A stretch of 22,952 nt of DNA from a virus. The notes beneath the pieces were generated by a model. The model had not been told where the DNA came from. It worked only from the letters and a program-made list of their open reading frames with translations, and searched no databases. Below are positions 12,623 to 22,914 of this stretch, one piece after another. The translations under genes and the position numbers were made by a program. Within the stretch, counting starts at the first letter, position 1, and every line of letters starts with the position of its first letter. Where the stretch lies: positions 1 through 22,952 of IMG/VR virus record IMGVR_UViG_3300025771_000205. The stretch is one strand, 5' to 3'.

Positions 12623-14662
12623 ATGGCAAGTAAATTTGGACAATTTTTAAATTATTATACAAATCAAATTGGAGCTGCTGATTCAGCGGCTTACCAACGA
12701 GAGCAAACGCGTGCATTACAACGCGGTAATAATGAAGCAGATATGGCAGACACTATATCTACTTTGATAAACCAAGGAATTTTTGATGAAAAAGGCAACC
12801 TTACTCCGGGGGGGCTAGAAAAATTACACGATGCAAATATTGGAGAGCAATACGTTGATTTTATGAACATTGCTACTGTTGCAAATAATTTTAGAAATAA
12901 ATTTGGGGATGTAGAAAAAGGGACTATTCTTGGGCCAACAGAGACAGAAGCGGGTACTTTTATTTTTAATGTAAGAAAGCGCGATGGAAAATTAGCGCCT
13001 ATAACAGAAAGAAGAAGCCAAGACCCCGATGATAACTCTTTACAGTTTTCCAAAGAAGATTTAAAAAACTTCTATGAGGCACAAGCCCGAAATCTTTTAC
13101 AAAAAGGAGGGTTAGTTGGGCAAGCTATTGGTACTACAGCAGAGCAGTCTCTTACGCGGGCTATAGGAGATACTTCTGGAAATTTAGCTCCGGAGTCTTT
13201 TACAGAGATTGCAGGGCAAGTAAATTCAGTATTAAATAAAAACCGCTCTCCAGAAGAAAAAGCGGCTATTGATTCTGAGCCGTCAGGAAGAGACGTTGAG
13301 TTTGGACCTAGCGTTGTTGCTCAAAGACAGAAAGACAAAGAAAGTCAATTTTTTAGGGATGACAGTGTTACACCAACAGAGGATACATTTACTTTTTCTT
13401 ATCTAACAGAGGCTGAAGAAAACGCCCTACCTCCTGTAGATAAAGCTTTATATAAAAAACTAAAAGAGGCTCATGAGATTAATATTGGGAATTTATCTAC
13501 AAGTAAAGCACCAAAAGCTATTCAAAACCAAATTAATCGGATAGAACAAAAAATAACAGCTTTAAAAGAAAAGTCTTCTACAAAAATTTCTAGGGAGGAA
13601 GAAAAAAGACGTGGGCCCCTAGAAAATAGAAAAAAAGTTATTCAGCAAAATTTACAAAATAACCCCGCCCTCACTGAACAGGATAAGACTAGGTTAGAAA
13701 ATGAACTATCTAGAATAAATACGAGTTTAGGAAGCAAGGACACTACTTCACAAATAGAAACTATCCCTGCATTACCAGATAATATACAAGATGCGAGACA
13801 GTGGTTTACTGATAATCAATCAACTTTAGAAAAATTACCTGAAGAGGATTACACAAAAATACAAAATCTCTTAAAAGAACAAAATATAAGTTCAGCAAAT
13901 GATTTAGGACAGGCTGTGCGACAAGGGAAAATATCACAGGTAGATGGATTAAAAGCCGCAGCTTTAATTGCTTTTGCTGTTAATGGGCCTAGTGGTTCTA
14001 TTACTGATAAGTTAAATGTATATAATTCTTTAACAAATACTTTTTTACGTGGTGATCCTCAATTAACACCCGCTGCAGTTTCCGGCATACAACGAGATAT
14101 AGCAGCTATTCAAAGTTCTTACGCAAGTTTAGCTACTGCCGCACAAAGCGAGTTTTTCGACCCTATAAGGAAGAGCGCAGATGAGTTAAGGTCTTCTTTT
14201 ACAGATGATAACGATCAATATATAAAGAAACTTACCCCAAAAACAAAAATAGCTATGAGAAAATTTTTCAGTGATTTTCTTACTAATGCCCCGAGACTTG
14301 CTCTTTCAGATCAACCTAGGGCAGTAGCTGAAGCTAAACAAATTATAGGACAAGCCTTATTTATTCTAGGGTCCGACTCTGGAAATTTAAAGGATTGGTT
14401 TGGTGACATAATAGCTAGAGATACCGTAGATCCTGCTGTTGGTTTGTTTGATAATTTACGAGTACGAAGAAATAATAAAGGACAAGCCGTTGAAATTGTG
14501 TTTGTAAATAGTGTAAACCCACAAGAAGAGACCGAGTATAGTGTTTTTCCTCCGGAGTTAATAAACCAATTTGGTAAAATGGTTGAATTATTAGATAATC
14601 AAAGCGGTGCACTAGGAATCCCCGATTTAAATCCTAGGGCTGTAGAAAAGAAAAAAGGTTAA
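12623..14662 (+). CDS. 679-residue coiled-coil internal virion protein (T7 gp15-like by position)
   Basis: A large, mostly helical, polar protein. Coiled-coil-like sequence lies at about residues 275-372 (QINRIEQKITALKEKSS and KVIQQNLQNNPALTEQDKTRLENELSRI), with further helices in the C-terminal third (LKDWFGDIIARDTVDP near 590). No enzyme motif or membrane segment is evident. Length and placement, between a small hydrophobic-tail protein and a giant protein with an N-terminal lysozyme-like domain, parallel the T7 order gp14-gp15-gp16 (gp15 is 747 aa), so it may form the periplasmic part of the ejection channel. There is no Shine-Dalgarno at its ATG; translation probably continues from the preceding gene 3 nt away. 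Confidence 0.55.
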   Translation: MASKFGQFLNYYTNQIGAADSAAYQREQTRALQRGNNEADMADTISTLINQGIFDEKGNLTPGGLEKLHDANIGEQYVDFMNIATVANNFRNKFGDVEKGTILGPTETEAGTFIFNVRKRDGKLAPITERRSQDPDDNSLQFSKEDLKNFYEAQARNLLQKGGLVGQAIGTTAEQSLTRAIGDTSGNLAPESFTEIAGQVNSVLNKNRSPEEKAAIDSEPSGRDVEFGPSVVAQRQKDKESQFFRDDSVTPTEDTFTFSYLTEAEENALPPVDKALYKKLKEAHEINIGNLSTSKAPKAIQNQINRIEQKITALKEKSSTKISREEEKRRGPLENRKKVIQQNLQNNPALTEQDKTRLENELSRINTSLGSKDTTSQIETIPALPDNIQDARQWFTDNQSTLEKLPEEDYTKIQNLLKEQNISSANDLGQAVRQGKISQVDGLKAAALIAFAVNGPSGSITDKLNVYNSLTNTFLRGDPQLTPAAVSGIQRDIAAIQSSYASLATAAQSEFFDPIRKSADELRSSFTDDNDQYIKKLTPKTKIAMRKFFSDFLTNAPRLALSDQPRAVAEAKQIIGQALFILGSDSGNLKDWFGDIIARDTVDPAVGLFDNLRVRRNNKGQAVEIVFVNSVNPQEETEYSVFPPELINQFGKMVELLDNQSGALGIPDLNPRAVEKKKG

Positions 14663-14663
14663 T

Positions 14664-17600
14664 GTGTCACAACAAACTGGGTACAAAAACAATAACTGGT
14701 TAAATGTTAGATTTAACGCAAACAATAATTGGGTAGGTCAAACAGGTGCTGATGATGGTGGATATGCACAATTTGAAAACCCCCTCTATGGTCTAAGAGC
14801 CGCCGATAAAGTTTTAGAAAACTATGGTGTGCGCCATAATATTAATACAATTCGTGGTGCTATAAGTAGATTTGCACCCCCTAGTGATAACAACCCTACT
14901 GATAATTACATTAATTTTGTAGCTCGTAATGTTGGCATTTCTTCAGATGCTGAAATAGATCTAGCCGACCCTGGTATTAGAGAAAAACTTATTTCTGCAA
15001 TGGTACGGTTTGAAACCCCAGATGCAGCAAAAGAATATAATTCTAATTTATTAGAACAAGCAAGAACTCTATCAGGTAAGACTTCAGAACCGCGAACTAC
15101 CGATCCCGATGCAGCTATTTCTTTGTTTGTAAATAACCAAAAGAAAGCCCCCGCAAAACCTTTAGGAGAAAAGCTTCAAGAAGCTGAAGAACGCGGTAGT
15201 TTATTTGATTATGCAACGGAAGATCCAATTGAAATTTTTAATTTAGGTATGGCCGCAGGAGCACAAAATTTAAGTGCAAATGTAAACTATTTTAGGGGTA
15301 TTGCTGCAAGTATTGCAGGAGACGAAGAAGCAAAAGAAGATGCAATATTGGAAGGTAATCAAGCGCAAATAGCTGCTTCTCAAATATTATCACCTGTTGA
15401 AAGTTTTGAGGAGTTTTTAGATGAACCTACTTTTGGTGGGTTTGTTAATCAGGTATTTAGTGCTACAGGTCAGTTTGCTCCTTCTGCTTTAGCGAGCATA
15501 ACTGCGGCTATGGTAGGTGCAGGTGTTGGAGCGCTGGCCGGTGCCACAGCCCCAATAACAGGAGCAGCAGTTGCTAGCGGTCTGACTGCAAGCGTTGCTA
15601 AGAAAAAACTAGTAAAGGATGCTGTAAATAAATTTATGGCAAACGAGGCTGCAAAAAAACAAGGCAAAAAAAACTTACCTTATGCCTTAACCACAGCTGA
15701 AAATAACGTAATTAATGGTGCTTTTGGTATTTTACAAAGAGAATATAGAAAAAAGAGAGCTGCTAGTTTAGGTAGATTAGGTGCAGTTTCTGGTGCCGTG
15801 GCGCAAGAGTTTCCGCAAGGAGCAGGTACTGCTTTTGGTATTTTTGCCGAACAAGGTATGACCGATCCTTTACAAGCTTTTCAATCTTTAGGAATAGGTG
15901 TGCCATTTGCAGCTATTGGAGTTGGTAGTGAAGCTCTTGTTGCTAGAGGTCTTTATGGCATGGCAACTAAAAAAGGCGGTGCAGCCAACCGAAGTTTGGC
16001 TAGAGATATTTTTGTAAGTGGTGCCTTAAAGACGGGTGCTGTTGAGGGAGTTACTGAAAGCCTACAAGAAGAAATTAGTATTCAACAGCGTTTTGCTATA
16101 GATGATGAGTATACACAAGCCCAAGCAAAATTAGATAGAGCACAGGCTCTGTTTTCTGGGTTCTTTGGTGGTGTAGGAATTGGTGGTATTGGTGGTGGTA
16201 TAGCAACCGGCGTTAATAGAGTTATGGATCCAAGCGAAGGGGTTTTTGGGAAAGCTCGCCAGTTAATAAAAGATCAATACGAACAAGAAGTAGAATCTGA
16301 TATTGAACTTCAACAAGCTTTTATAGACGGAGAACGTGATATTGAAACCGTTTTTCCTGAACCTGTTTCTTGGTTAGAGGGTCAATTAGACGCAACGATA
16401 GATCCAACAAACAAAAAAGATAGTGTCTGGATTGATGAGAATAGTAGAAGCCAAGTTGATCTTACTGAAGCCTCTCCTTTAAACAGTAAAATTGCTGAGA
16501 TAGCAAAGGGTGATCCACAAAATATTGTAGATGTTAATGGTGTTGGTATTTTTATTACTTCTAACCCAACAAAAGCACTTTTATTCAGACGTTTAATAAA
16601 CAACGATGCTTTTAATACAACAAAATTAGATTCCTTTTTAGCAAGAAATTTAGGGTATGTACACAAACGTAAGCCTGGAGACAATCTTGTAGTAGAAGTT
16701 AGAGATAAACAAAACAACGTAGTTTGGTATCAACAAACAAATGAAAATGATTTAGATGCAGTTGTTACAAAAGCGAACAGCCTTTTTAGTACATCAGAAC
16801 TCTTTGGCTCTGCAAACTATGAGGTGTCTCATAAAGAAATAGGCGAGCATCTTAGAGAGAGAAGTGAAATACTAGGCCCAAGGACCTCTAATATTGAGGT
16901 GCCGGAGGAAGTTGCACAAACTTTTGGATTAGAGGGTGAAACACAAATAACTCTTGATGATGATGGTGAACTGACAGAAGTACCTGAACGAGCCGCTGTA
17001 GCAGAAAGTTTTTCAGAGTTTGAACCCCAAATTGTAGTGGGTGAAGAACGAGGTAGTGAAGCAGCTCCTATTCTCAGTCAAACTGGACAGCCTTGGAAAG
17101 GCTTACGTTCTTTAAGTGTTATACCACAAGAAGACCAAGCTGCTTATGAAGAAGAAAAACAAAAAGCAATAAAAAATTTAACTTCTTTTGAACCACATAA
17201 AGAAATGGAACGCCTTATTGAGCAAGACGCTTTTACAACGTCTTTTTTAAAAGCTTTTAACAATTTACAAGAAGGAGACCCCTTAGTTATTTTTGGTCCT
17301 AAACAAGTTGGTAATGCTGAAGACGGTACACCTCAGTATGGGATTTTAAAGTATAAATTACCTAGCGTAGGCATGGTGGAAGCTCCTGCAAATGAAGTTG
17401 CACGTTGGGTTAATGAAGCACATCAAGCAGACTTAACACAAGAAAGATTTAATAGAAAACCAGTAGATTGGACCATTCTTGTTCCTCAAAATTTAACTAA
17501 CATTAAGTTTAGTTTTGAGGATAAAAAAGCTACACCACAACGTATAAATATGCCACGACTAACTAATTTTGGTCGGCAATGGAATAATAGAACACAAGCT

Positions 17601-20600
17601 CAGGGCGCTATGGCACAGGGCGCTGAAGAAACTGCATTACTTGGGTATAGTACCGCCGTAAGCAGTTTGCTGATGGAAGGCTATCAATTATTTTGGAATG
17701 GTAAACCTATAACAGAATTTACAAGACAGGATGAAGAGCAAGCTATTGTATATACTGCAGGAAACACAGAATATACCGCAACCGGCAAAAATACAGGTGA
17801 AGTTAAAGCTCTTTCAACTTCAAGAGAGTTTGAGGGTTCCCCACAAGCACTTCAAGGTGAAACCTCTCCACGTACTATTCAAGAACGAGTAGAAAGTTTA
17901 CAGAATTTAGCTGAAGCACAAATTGTTATAGAAGAAAAATTATTTGAAGCAAAACAAGAATTAGATAGATTAGAAACAGAACGAGACAGAGTAGAAGACC
18001 TTTTAGATAATGAAACTAACCCAGAAAGATTAGCTGAGCTAACCGGCGAACTTCAACTAATAGAAAATAGTAAACTACAAGAGACAGAAGCACTTATTGA
18101 AGAATTAGAAAAAGCAGAAGGCCGGCGGGGGTTTGCTGAATTTACAGAGCAACAAAAAGCTAGAGAAGCTCTTTCTGAGGAGGCAAGAGAGAGAGATATA
18201 AACGCTCCAGGTAGGTTTGGGTCAGTAGTAGTTGACCCGGGTTTTGACCCGGATGATTTTGGCCCACAAACAGAAGGTCAAGAACAAGGTGGCGGGGGAG
18301 AAACTGGAGCACAAGTAGATGTTTTTGTAGACCAAAGCCCCCAACAAGAAAGATTAAGGCAAATAGCTTCTAGAGTTAGAAGTAGAATTGGAGCAAATAA
18401 ATCAAGATTAAGAGCTTTAGGTCGAATTGAAGCGGAAGGGCAAACTACAAACCAAGCAAAACAACTTTCAAAAAGAATTGAAAAAGATACCAATATATTA
18501 GTTAGTTTAAATGAACAAATTAACTCTATAACTAGGCCGATTGTTCTTGAGTCAACTGATATTCCTGGAGTTAGAGCGGATATAGAACGCGGTGTAGGAA
18601 AAGGTAAGAAGTTTTCTGATACTTTTAATCCGCTGTTTAATCCTAAAGACAGAAAGTTTCAGCCATTTAAACAAAGTTTTTCTAAAACAATTGAAAACCG
18701 AATTGGAAATAAAGCCTTTTTAAATAATGTTTTATCCACCATAAAAAATGATTTTAAATTAAACCGAGATATACAAATTATTACTGCAGATGAATCATTT
18801 GATTTATCAAGAATTAGAAGTAGTAGGATTGTTGCTGATGTAAAAAGAGAACAACAAGTTGTGTTAGGTAATAGACCGGATGCAACAGGACAACAACGAG
18901 CTTTAGGTGGGCGGATTTTAAAATATTATGATCAAGATTTTATTATCTTAAACGTGCCACAGAACCCCACACAAGAACAACAAGGACTAGCTATTGTAGC
19001 TCTTGCACATGAGTTGGGTCACTCTGTATTTGAGCAAGAACTAGCAAGAAGTTTAAACCCCCGTGGTAAGACATATGCAAAATTAAAAGCTGCATTTGAT
19101 GGTGTTCGATCCAATACAGATGTTTCTCAATACCAAGATGATAATTATCACGCCGCTTTTGAAGAATGGTTTGCAGACCAAACTGCAGTGTATTTATTAG
19201 ATGCAACTAGAAAAGCAACCAACGGTACTGAAAGCATCTTTAAACAAATTGCTAACAAACTTAGGGCGGTATTTAATAAATTTAAACAGCTGACAAAAAG
19301 ATTTCAAGTCAATCCTTCCTTTAATGATTATGTAAAAGAAACAGTTGGTGGATATAAAAATAAAGTTTTAAACACTAGAAAACAAAGGCTATCTCATCAA
19401 GGCGAAGCTATTATAAAAAGCATGGTCGAAGACGATATACCGAAGGCAGCAAAAACTGTTGCTAAAGAAAAAGTTTTCTTTGATCTTGCAAAAGAAGCCG
19501 AAACTATTCTTGAAGGAGACCCAGACAAGTTTTCAACTTATACTACAAAAATATTAGCTCCAGCTGATAATCTACTTAGGTCTCTTGGTGCAGTTGAACT
19601 TGCAAACTTTTTTCTTAAACAGTCTCAAGCAGAAGGCCCGATTGGGTTTTTATCGGAAAAAATTTCTAAGATAAACCGGTATGTTTCTAAAGTAGAACAA
19701 GCTGCAAACATTGATGGGAAAATAACACCAGAATCACGTAGTATTCTTTTAGAAGCAGAAAATAATTTAACTCCGGATGCAGAGCTTTCCCCAGCAGCAA
19801 GAGCTGTTCGACAGGTTTTTACAGATATGTATCAAACTGAAAACTTTTCTGAGCGATTAAATATAAAACAACTTGAAAATTATTTTCCAAGGTCAGTTAG
19901 CTTAGAAAGATTAGAGAACAGCCCAAAAATTAAGGCGGAATTAACTGAAGCTCTTATTGAATATAATAAAGGTAAAACTTTTACCAAAACCGTATTTAGG
20001 AATAATAAACCTACTGAAGTTACTTATTCTTATAACGAACAAGAAGTTGCACTTTTAGTTGATGAAATAACAGCAGACCCCAACAAAACTGAAATTGATA
20101 TTGCTGCTCAAGACCCAAACCAAAAATTTTCAATTGGTATTGCGCGACACCGTCAAGAAGCTTTTGCTAATGTACCTACTCCTGTTCTGAGAGGCATTCT
20201 TGATGAGGAAGGTAACTCACTATTAAACGACCCCGAAGTTGCTATAAGAAAATATATTCAAAATTCTATTAAAAAAAGTGAATTAAATAAAAGAGGCGGG
20301 GCAAAAAAATTAAACGAGCTGATAAACGAATTACCTAAAAACAAACAAAAGCATGCAGAAGATGCTGTGCTTGCAATGTTAGGGAAAGTTACCCCAGAAA
20401 TGGGTCCGTTGTTAAAAGGTGTTAATAATGTTGGTGTTACTCTTAACGTATTAACATTACTGTCTTTTGCAGTATTTGCTTCTGCTCCAGATTTAGCTGG
20501 TCCTATTTTAAGGTCAAAAGAGTTTTCAAAATCTAACTTTGCTAACTTTGGAAAAGAGATAGCAAACTATTTTAAAAATCCACAAGAAGCCGCCGACTTT

Positions 20601-21476
20601 GCGAAAGAAGTTGGTGCAACTGTATCGGATGCTATTAGCACTTTATATGTAAATGCGGCCGAGATAGATTTGTTAGACCCTAGAGCTAAAAAAATAAGTG
20701 AGAGATTTTTTAAAGTTATTGGTCTTGACTGGTTTACAAGATTTACTCGTATCGTTGCTTCTGGTATGGGCCGTAGGTTTGTATTACACCATGGTAAACA
20801 AGCTAAAGCGGGCAACGAAGTTTCTCAAAGATATTTGCGTGAATTAGGTAATATTACTTGGCAAGAAGTAGATCAGTGGGTTGCTAACAATCAAACTTTT
20901 GACGGAGCTGTTGGAGAAAAAATTAGGTTAGGTATATTTCAATTTGTAGATGAATCTATTGTAAGACCAAATGCAGCAGAAAGACCTGTATGGGCTTCAG
21001 ACCCAAGGTTTGCTTTAATATGGCAATTAAAATCATTCTTCTATGCTTATGGTAAAAATATTATAGGTGGTCTTTGGAGAGAAAGTAAAAATAGGTATAA
21101 CGAAGAGGGTTTTCCTGCTGCTTCTGTGCCTTTTCTTTTAGGTGCTATGACACTTTTACCGTTGACCATGTTAGGATTAGACTTACGTGAAAGATTTAAA
21201 GTGGGATTAGCTTGGGTTTTACCAGGAATAAGTCCCGACGATAAAAATTATAGGCGCTCAATTGATATGGATTGGGGTGAATATAGTTTTGAGATAATGG
21301 ATAGAAGTGGGGTACTTGGCCCGTTTGCTTTAGCTATGCCATTATTTATGGAAAATAAGCGTTTTGGAGATCCTTTCTGGGTAGGGCCGTTGGGTCCAAC
21401 AGTTGAAAGAGCTTATGATGCAGCAACCGGAGATTTTGATTTTGACAGTATTCTCCCGTTCTATAATCAGTTATAA
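14664..21476 (+). CDS. Giant 2270-residue ejection protein with P5-like domain, metallopeptidase and polyvalent-type C terminus
   Basis: The largest gene, starting with GTG one base after the previous stop. Visible parts in order: an N-terminal domain (1-137; YKNNNWLNVRFNANNNW, FENPLYGLRAADKVL, ISRFAPPSDN) resembling virion 'structural protein P5'/lysozyme-like domains, likely for peptidoglycan; glycine-rich hydrophobic segments at 271-313, 409-432 and 495-518, probably membrane-inserting; a coiled coil at 1076-1155; a zinc metallopeptidase domain (about 1350-1560) with ALAHELGHS (His1449, Glu1450, His1453) and downstream EEWFAD (Glu1500/1501), the gluzincin pattern; a hydrophobic stretch near 1920-1950; and a C-terminal region (2105-2175; RPVWASDPRFALIWQLKSF) like the large polyvalent-protein domains. 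It probably enters the cell with the DNA, as T7 gp16 does, and carries enzymes. Domain names are from memory of the families. Confidence 0.8.
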   Translation: MSQQTGYKNNNWLNVRFNANNNWVGQTGADDGGYAQFENPLYGLRAADKVLENYGVRHNINTIRGAISRFAPPSDNNPTDNYINFVARNVGISSDAEIDLADPGIREKLISAMVRFETPDAAKEYNSNLLEQARTLSGKTSEPRTTDPDAAISLFVNNQKKAPAKPLGEKLQEAEERGSLFDYATEDPIEIFNLGMAAGAQNLSANVNYFRGIAASIAGDEEAKEDAILEGNQAQIAASQILSPVESFEEFLDEPTFGGFVNQVFSATGQFAPSALASITAAMVGAGVGALAGATAPITGAAVASGLTASVAKKKLVKDAVNKFMANEAAKKQGKKNLPYALTTAENNVINGAFGILQREYRKKRAASLGRLGAVSGAVAQEFPQGAGTAFGIFAEQGMTDPLQAFQSLGIGVPFAAIGVGSEALVARGLYGMATKKGGAANRSLARDIFVSGALKTGAVEGVTESLQEEISIQQRFAIDDEYTQAQAKLDRAQALFSGFFGGVGIGGIGGGIATGVNRVMDPSEGVFGKARQLIKDQYEQEVESDIELQQAFIDGERDIETVFPEPVSWLEGQLDATIDPTNKKDSVWIDENSRSQVDLTEASPLNSKIAEIAKGDPQNIVDVNGVGIFITSNPTKALLFRRLINNDAFNTTKLDSFLARNLGYVHKRKPGDNLVVEVRDKQNNVVWYQQTNENDLDAVVTKANSLFSTSELFGSANYEVSHKEIGEHLRERSEILGPRTSNIEVPEEVAQTFGLEGETQITLDDDGELTEVPERAAVAESFSEFEPQIVVGEERGSEAAPILSQTGQPWKGLRSLSVIPQEDQAAYEEEKQKAIKNLTSFEPHKEMERLIEQDAFTTSFLKAFNNLQEGDPLVIFGPKQVGNAEDGTPQYGILKYKLPSVGMVEAPANEVARWVNEAHQADLTQERFNRKPVDWTILVPQNLTNIKFSFEDKKATPQRINMPRLTNFGRQWNNRTQAQGAMAQGAEETALLGYSTAVSSLLMEGYQLFWNGKPITEFTRQDEEQAIVYTAGNTEYTATGKNTGEVKALSTSREFEGSPQALQGETSPRTIQERVESLQNLAEAQIVIEEKLFEAKQELDRLETERDRVEDLLDNETNPERLAELTGELQLIENSKLQETEALIEELEKAEGRRGFAEFTEQQKAREALSEEARERDINAPGRFGSVVVDPGFDPDDFGPQTEGQEQGGGGETGAQVDVFVDQSPQQERLRQIASRVRSRIGANKSRLRALGRIEAEGQTTNQAKQLSKRIEKDTNILVSLNEQINSITRPIVLESTDIPGVRADIERGVGKGKKFSDTFNPLFNPKDRKFQPFKQSFSKTIENRIGNKAFLNNVLSTIKNDFKLNRDIQIITADESFDLSRIRSSRIVADVKREQQVVLGNRPDATGQQRALGGRILKYYDQDFIILNVPQNPTQEQQGLAIVALAHELGHSVFEQELARSLNPRGKTYAKLKAAFDGVRSNTDVSQYQDDNYHAAFEEWFADQTAVYLLDATRKATNGTESIFKQIANKLRAVFNKFKQLTKRFQVNPSFNDYVKETVGGYKNKVLNTRKQRLSHQGEAIIKSMVEDDIPKAAKTVAKEKVFFDLAKEAETILEGDPDKFSTYTTKILAPADNLLRSLGAVELANFFLKQSQAEGPIGFLSEKISKINRYVSKVEQAANIDGKITPESRSILLEAENNLTPDAELSPAARAVRQVFTDMYQTENFSERLNIKQLENYFPRSVSLERLENSPKIKAELTEALIEYNKGKTFTKTVFRNNKPTEVTYSYNEQEVALLVDEITADPNKTEIDIAAQDPNQKFSIGIARHRQEAFANVPTPVLRGILDEEGNSLLNDPEVAIRKYIQNSIKKSELNKRGGAKKLNELINELPKNKQKHAEDAVLAMLGKVTPEMGPLLKGVNNVGVTLNVLTLLSFAVFASAPDLAGPILRSKEFSKSNFANFGKEIANYFKNPQEAADFAKEVGATVSDAISTLYVNAAEIDLLDPRAKKISERFFKVIGLDWFTRFTRIVASGMGRRFVLHHGKQAKAGNEVSQRYLRELGNITWQEVDQWVANNQTFDGAVGEKIRLGIFQFVDESIVRPNAAERPVWASDPRFALIWQLKSFFYAYGKNIIGGLWRESKNRYNEEGFPAASVPFLLGAMTLLPLTMLGLDLRERFKVGLAWVLPGISPDDKNYRRSIDMDWGEYSFEIMDRSGVLGPFALAMPLFMENKRFGDPFWVGPLGPTVERAYDAATGDFDFDSILPFYNQL

Positions 21477-21486
21477 TGAGGTAAGT

Positions 21487-21861
21487 ATGGCATATTCAGA
21501 TACAATTAAATTAGTAGTAGGTGATACACTTCCAGAGTTGGTTTTTACTTTAAAAGACAGCAACACAGCAGCTGCAGGTAAAACCCTTGATGAAGAAGAT
21601 AGTACAACATGGGCGCCAATTAATTTAAGTGGCGCAACTGTAAGACTACGTATTCGTGAAGTAGGGAACACAACAGTTCTTTCTACAATTACTGCTACAA
21701 TAACAGACGCCTCTAATGGTGTTTGTTCGTTAACATTCCCTGTAGGAACCTGGACAACTGCGGGTACATTTGAAGGCGAGATTGAACACACGACTTCCGG
21801 GTCTGGTATTCAAACAGTGCAAGATTTCATTAAGTTTAAAGTTAGAGACGACTTTGATTAA
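21487..21861 (+). CDS. BppU-like immunoglobulin-fold virion protein
   Basis: A 124-aa protein that looks like one domain of the baseplate upper protein (BppU) N-terminal family: KLVVGDTLPELVFTLKD, then PINLSGATVRLRIRE, a TVLSTITATITDASNGVC strand pair, LTFPVG, GTFEGEIEH and a closing VQDFIKFKVRDDFD. Such domains connect receptor-binding parts to the tail. The start at 21487 has GAGG eight bases upstream, and an earlier in-frame ATG at 21403 lies inside the giant gene and has no such site. It overlaps the next gene by one base, so the pair is probably made together, and it likely anchors the repeat protein that follows. Confidence 0.75.
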   Translation: MAYSDTIKLVVGDTLPELVFTLKDSNTAAAGKTLDEEDSTTWAPINLSGATVRLRIREVGNTTVLSTITATITDASNGVCSLTFPVGTWTTAGTFEGEIEHTTSGSGIQTVQDFIKFKVRDDFD

Positions 21862-22904
21862 TGGCGTTCAAACAGACAGTTAGTTATGTTGACTTAAAGT
21901 CAACTGTTACATTTACAAATTTACAAAGTTCATTACAGTACGTAAATTTATCAGCCGTAAATGTATTTTTAGACGCTGACAGTAAAAACCTTTACTTCGT
22001 GTCTGGACACCCTAATGCAGAAGTTATAACTCTGTCTGAGGCTTTGGTTGTTACTTTTACTACAACAAAAGAAGAAACCCTCACTATTACTGAACAATTG
22101 GTACAGTCTTTTAGTAAACCTGTAACAGATTCAATGACTATGAGTGAGGCTGCGGCTTTACTAGTTAGTTTACCGACGTCTGATACATTAACTATGTCTG
22201 ATGATACTGCTGTTTTGAATACCGGTTTGAGCAAAGAAGATTCTTTTGCAGTAAGCGAGACTCTTATAAAAAGTTTTGCTGGAGAAAAATCTGATGCAGT
22301 AAGCCTTGCAGAAGCTTCTGTTCTTACATCAGGGCTCGTTAAAACAGATACAATATCTATGTCTGAGTCTTTTTCTAGGGTTGTTTCTTATTTAAGATCC
22401 TTTAGTGATAGTTTTACTTTAGACGACCTTGCTAGTGTAGACGACCCCTTACAAACAGACGTTGGTCTTGATAAAACAAATATTACAACCCTAACAGAAG
22501 AACACATCTACCTTCTTTCAAAGGTTTTATCAGACTCTTACACGGTTACAGAAAACGCAGCGTTGTTGTTTAGCAAGCCAGCTACAGACTCTTTAAACAT
22601 GGCAGAGACTTCTTCTTTATTGGTGGCTTTAAATAAAACAGATAGCGTCACCCCGTCTGAAACCCTTTCTTATTTACTTAGTAGCACTTTTACAGATTCA
22701 TTCTTTTTTCTAGATTCTGATGCAAAATCATTTGTTACGGAAAAGAGCGATACCACTTCACTATCAGACCAAGAGGTGTTATTATCATCAAAGAGCCTTA
22801 CAGATCAAACCTCTGTAACGGAGTCTATTAACATACAGTTGATAGTAAATGTTAGAGGTTTTGTTCTTAACACAAGGGCTCTTAACACTGGTGTATTAAA
22901 TTAG
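21861..22904 (+). CDS. Tail fibre/adhesin candidate made of 18-residue repeats
   Basis: A 347-aa protein. After a short N-terminal part (1-49) comes a chain of about fifteen repeats of roughly 18 residues (50-328), each with a core like TDSxTMSE followed by a hydrophobic LLxSK stretch; examples are TDSMTMSEAAALLVS, SDSYTVTENAALLFS and TDSLNMAETSSLLVA. The last 19 residues (VNVRGFVLNTRALNTGVLN) break the pattern. The rhythm of polar-acidic and hydrophobic segments suggests a regular solenoid or fibre shaft. It follows the BppU-like gene directly, which supports a role as an adsorption fibre or its shaft. No known fold is matched with certainty, and the repeats have drifted in DNA sequence, so the array is old. 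Confidence 0.7.
   Translation: MAFKQTVSYVDLKSTVTFTNLQSSLQYVNLSAVNVFLDADSKNLYFVSGHPNAEVITLSEALVVTFTTTKEETLTITEQLVQSFSKPVTDSMTMSEAAALLVSLPTSDTLTMSDDTAVLNTGLSKEDSFAVSETLIKSFAGEKSDAVSLAEASVLTSGLVKTDTISMSESFSRVVSYLRSFSDSFTLDDLASVDDPLQTDVGLDKTNITTLTEEHIYLLSKVLSDSYTVTENAALLFSKPATDSLNMAETSSLLVALNKTDSVTPSETLSYLLSSTFTDSFFFLDSDAKSFVTEKSDTTSLSDQEVLLSSKSLTDQTSVTESINIQLIVNVRGFVLNTRALNTGVLN
22008..22844 (+). repeat. Diverged 54-nt tandem repeat coding for the 18-residue units
   Basis: Roughly fifteen consecutive units, most of them 18 codons long; units seven and eight are a few codons longer. The conserved positions are the [T/S]-D-[S/T] opening and the M/V-S/T-E trio about four residues later. DNA identity between units is low, so expansion was not recent. 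Confidence 0.65.
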
Positions 22905-22914
22905 GAGACTATAA

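Noticed and set aside
22008-22844. CRISPR-like array
   Set aside because: The 54-nt units are protein-coding, diverged, and have no identical repeats separated by unique spacers.
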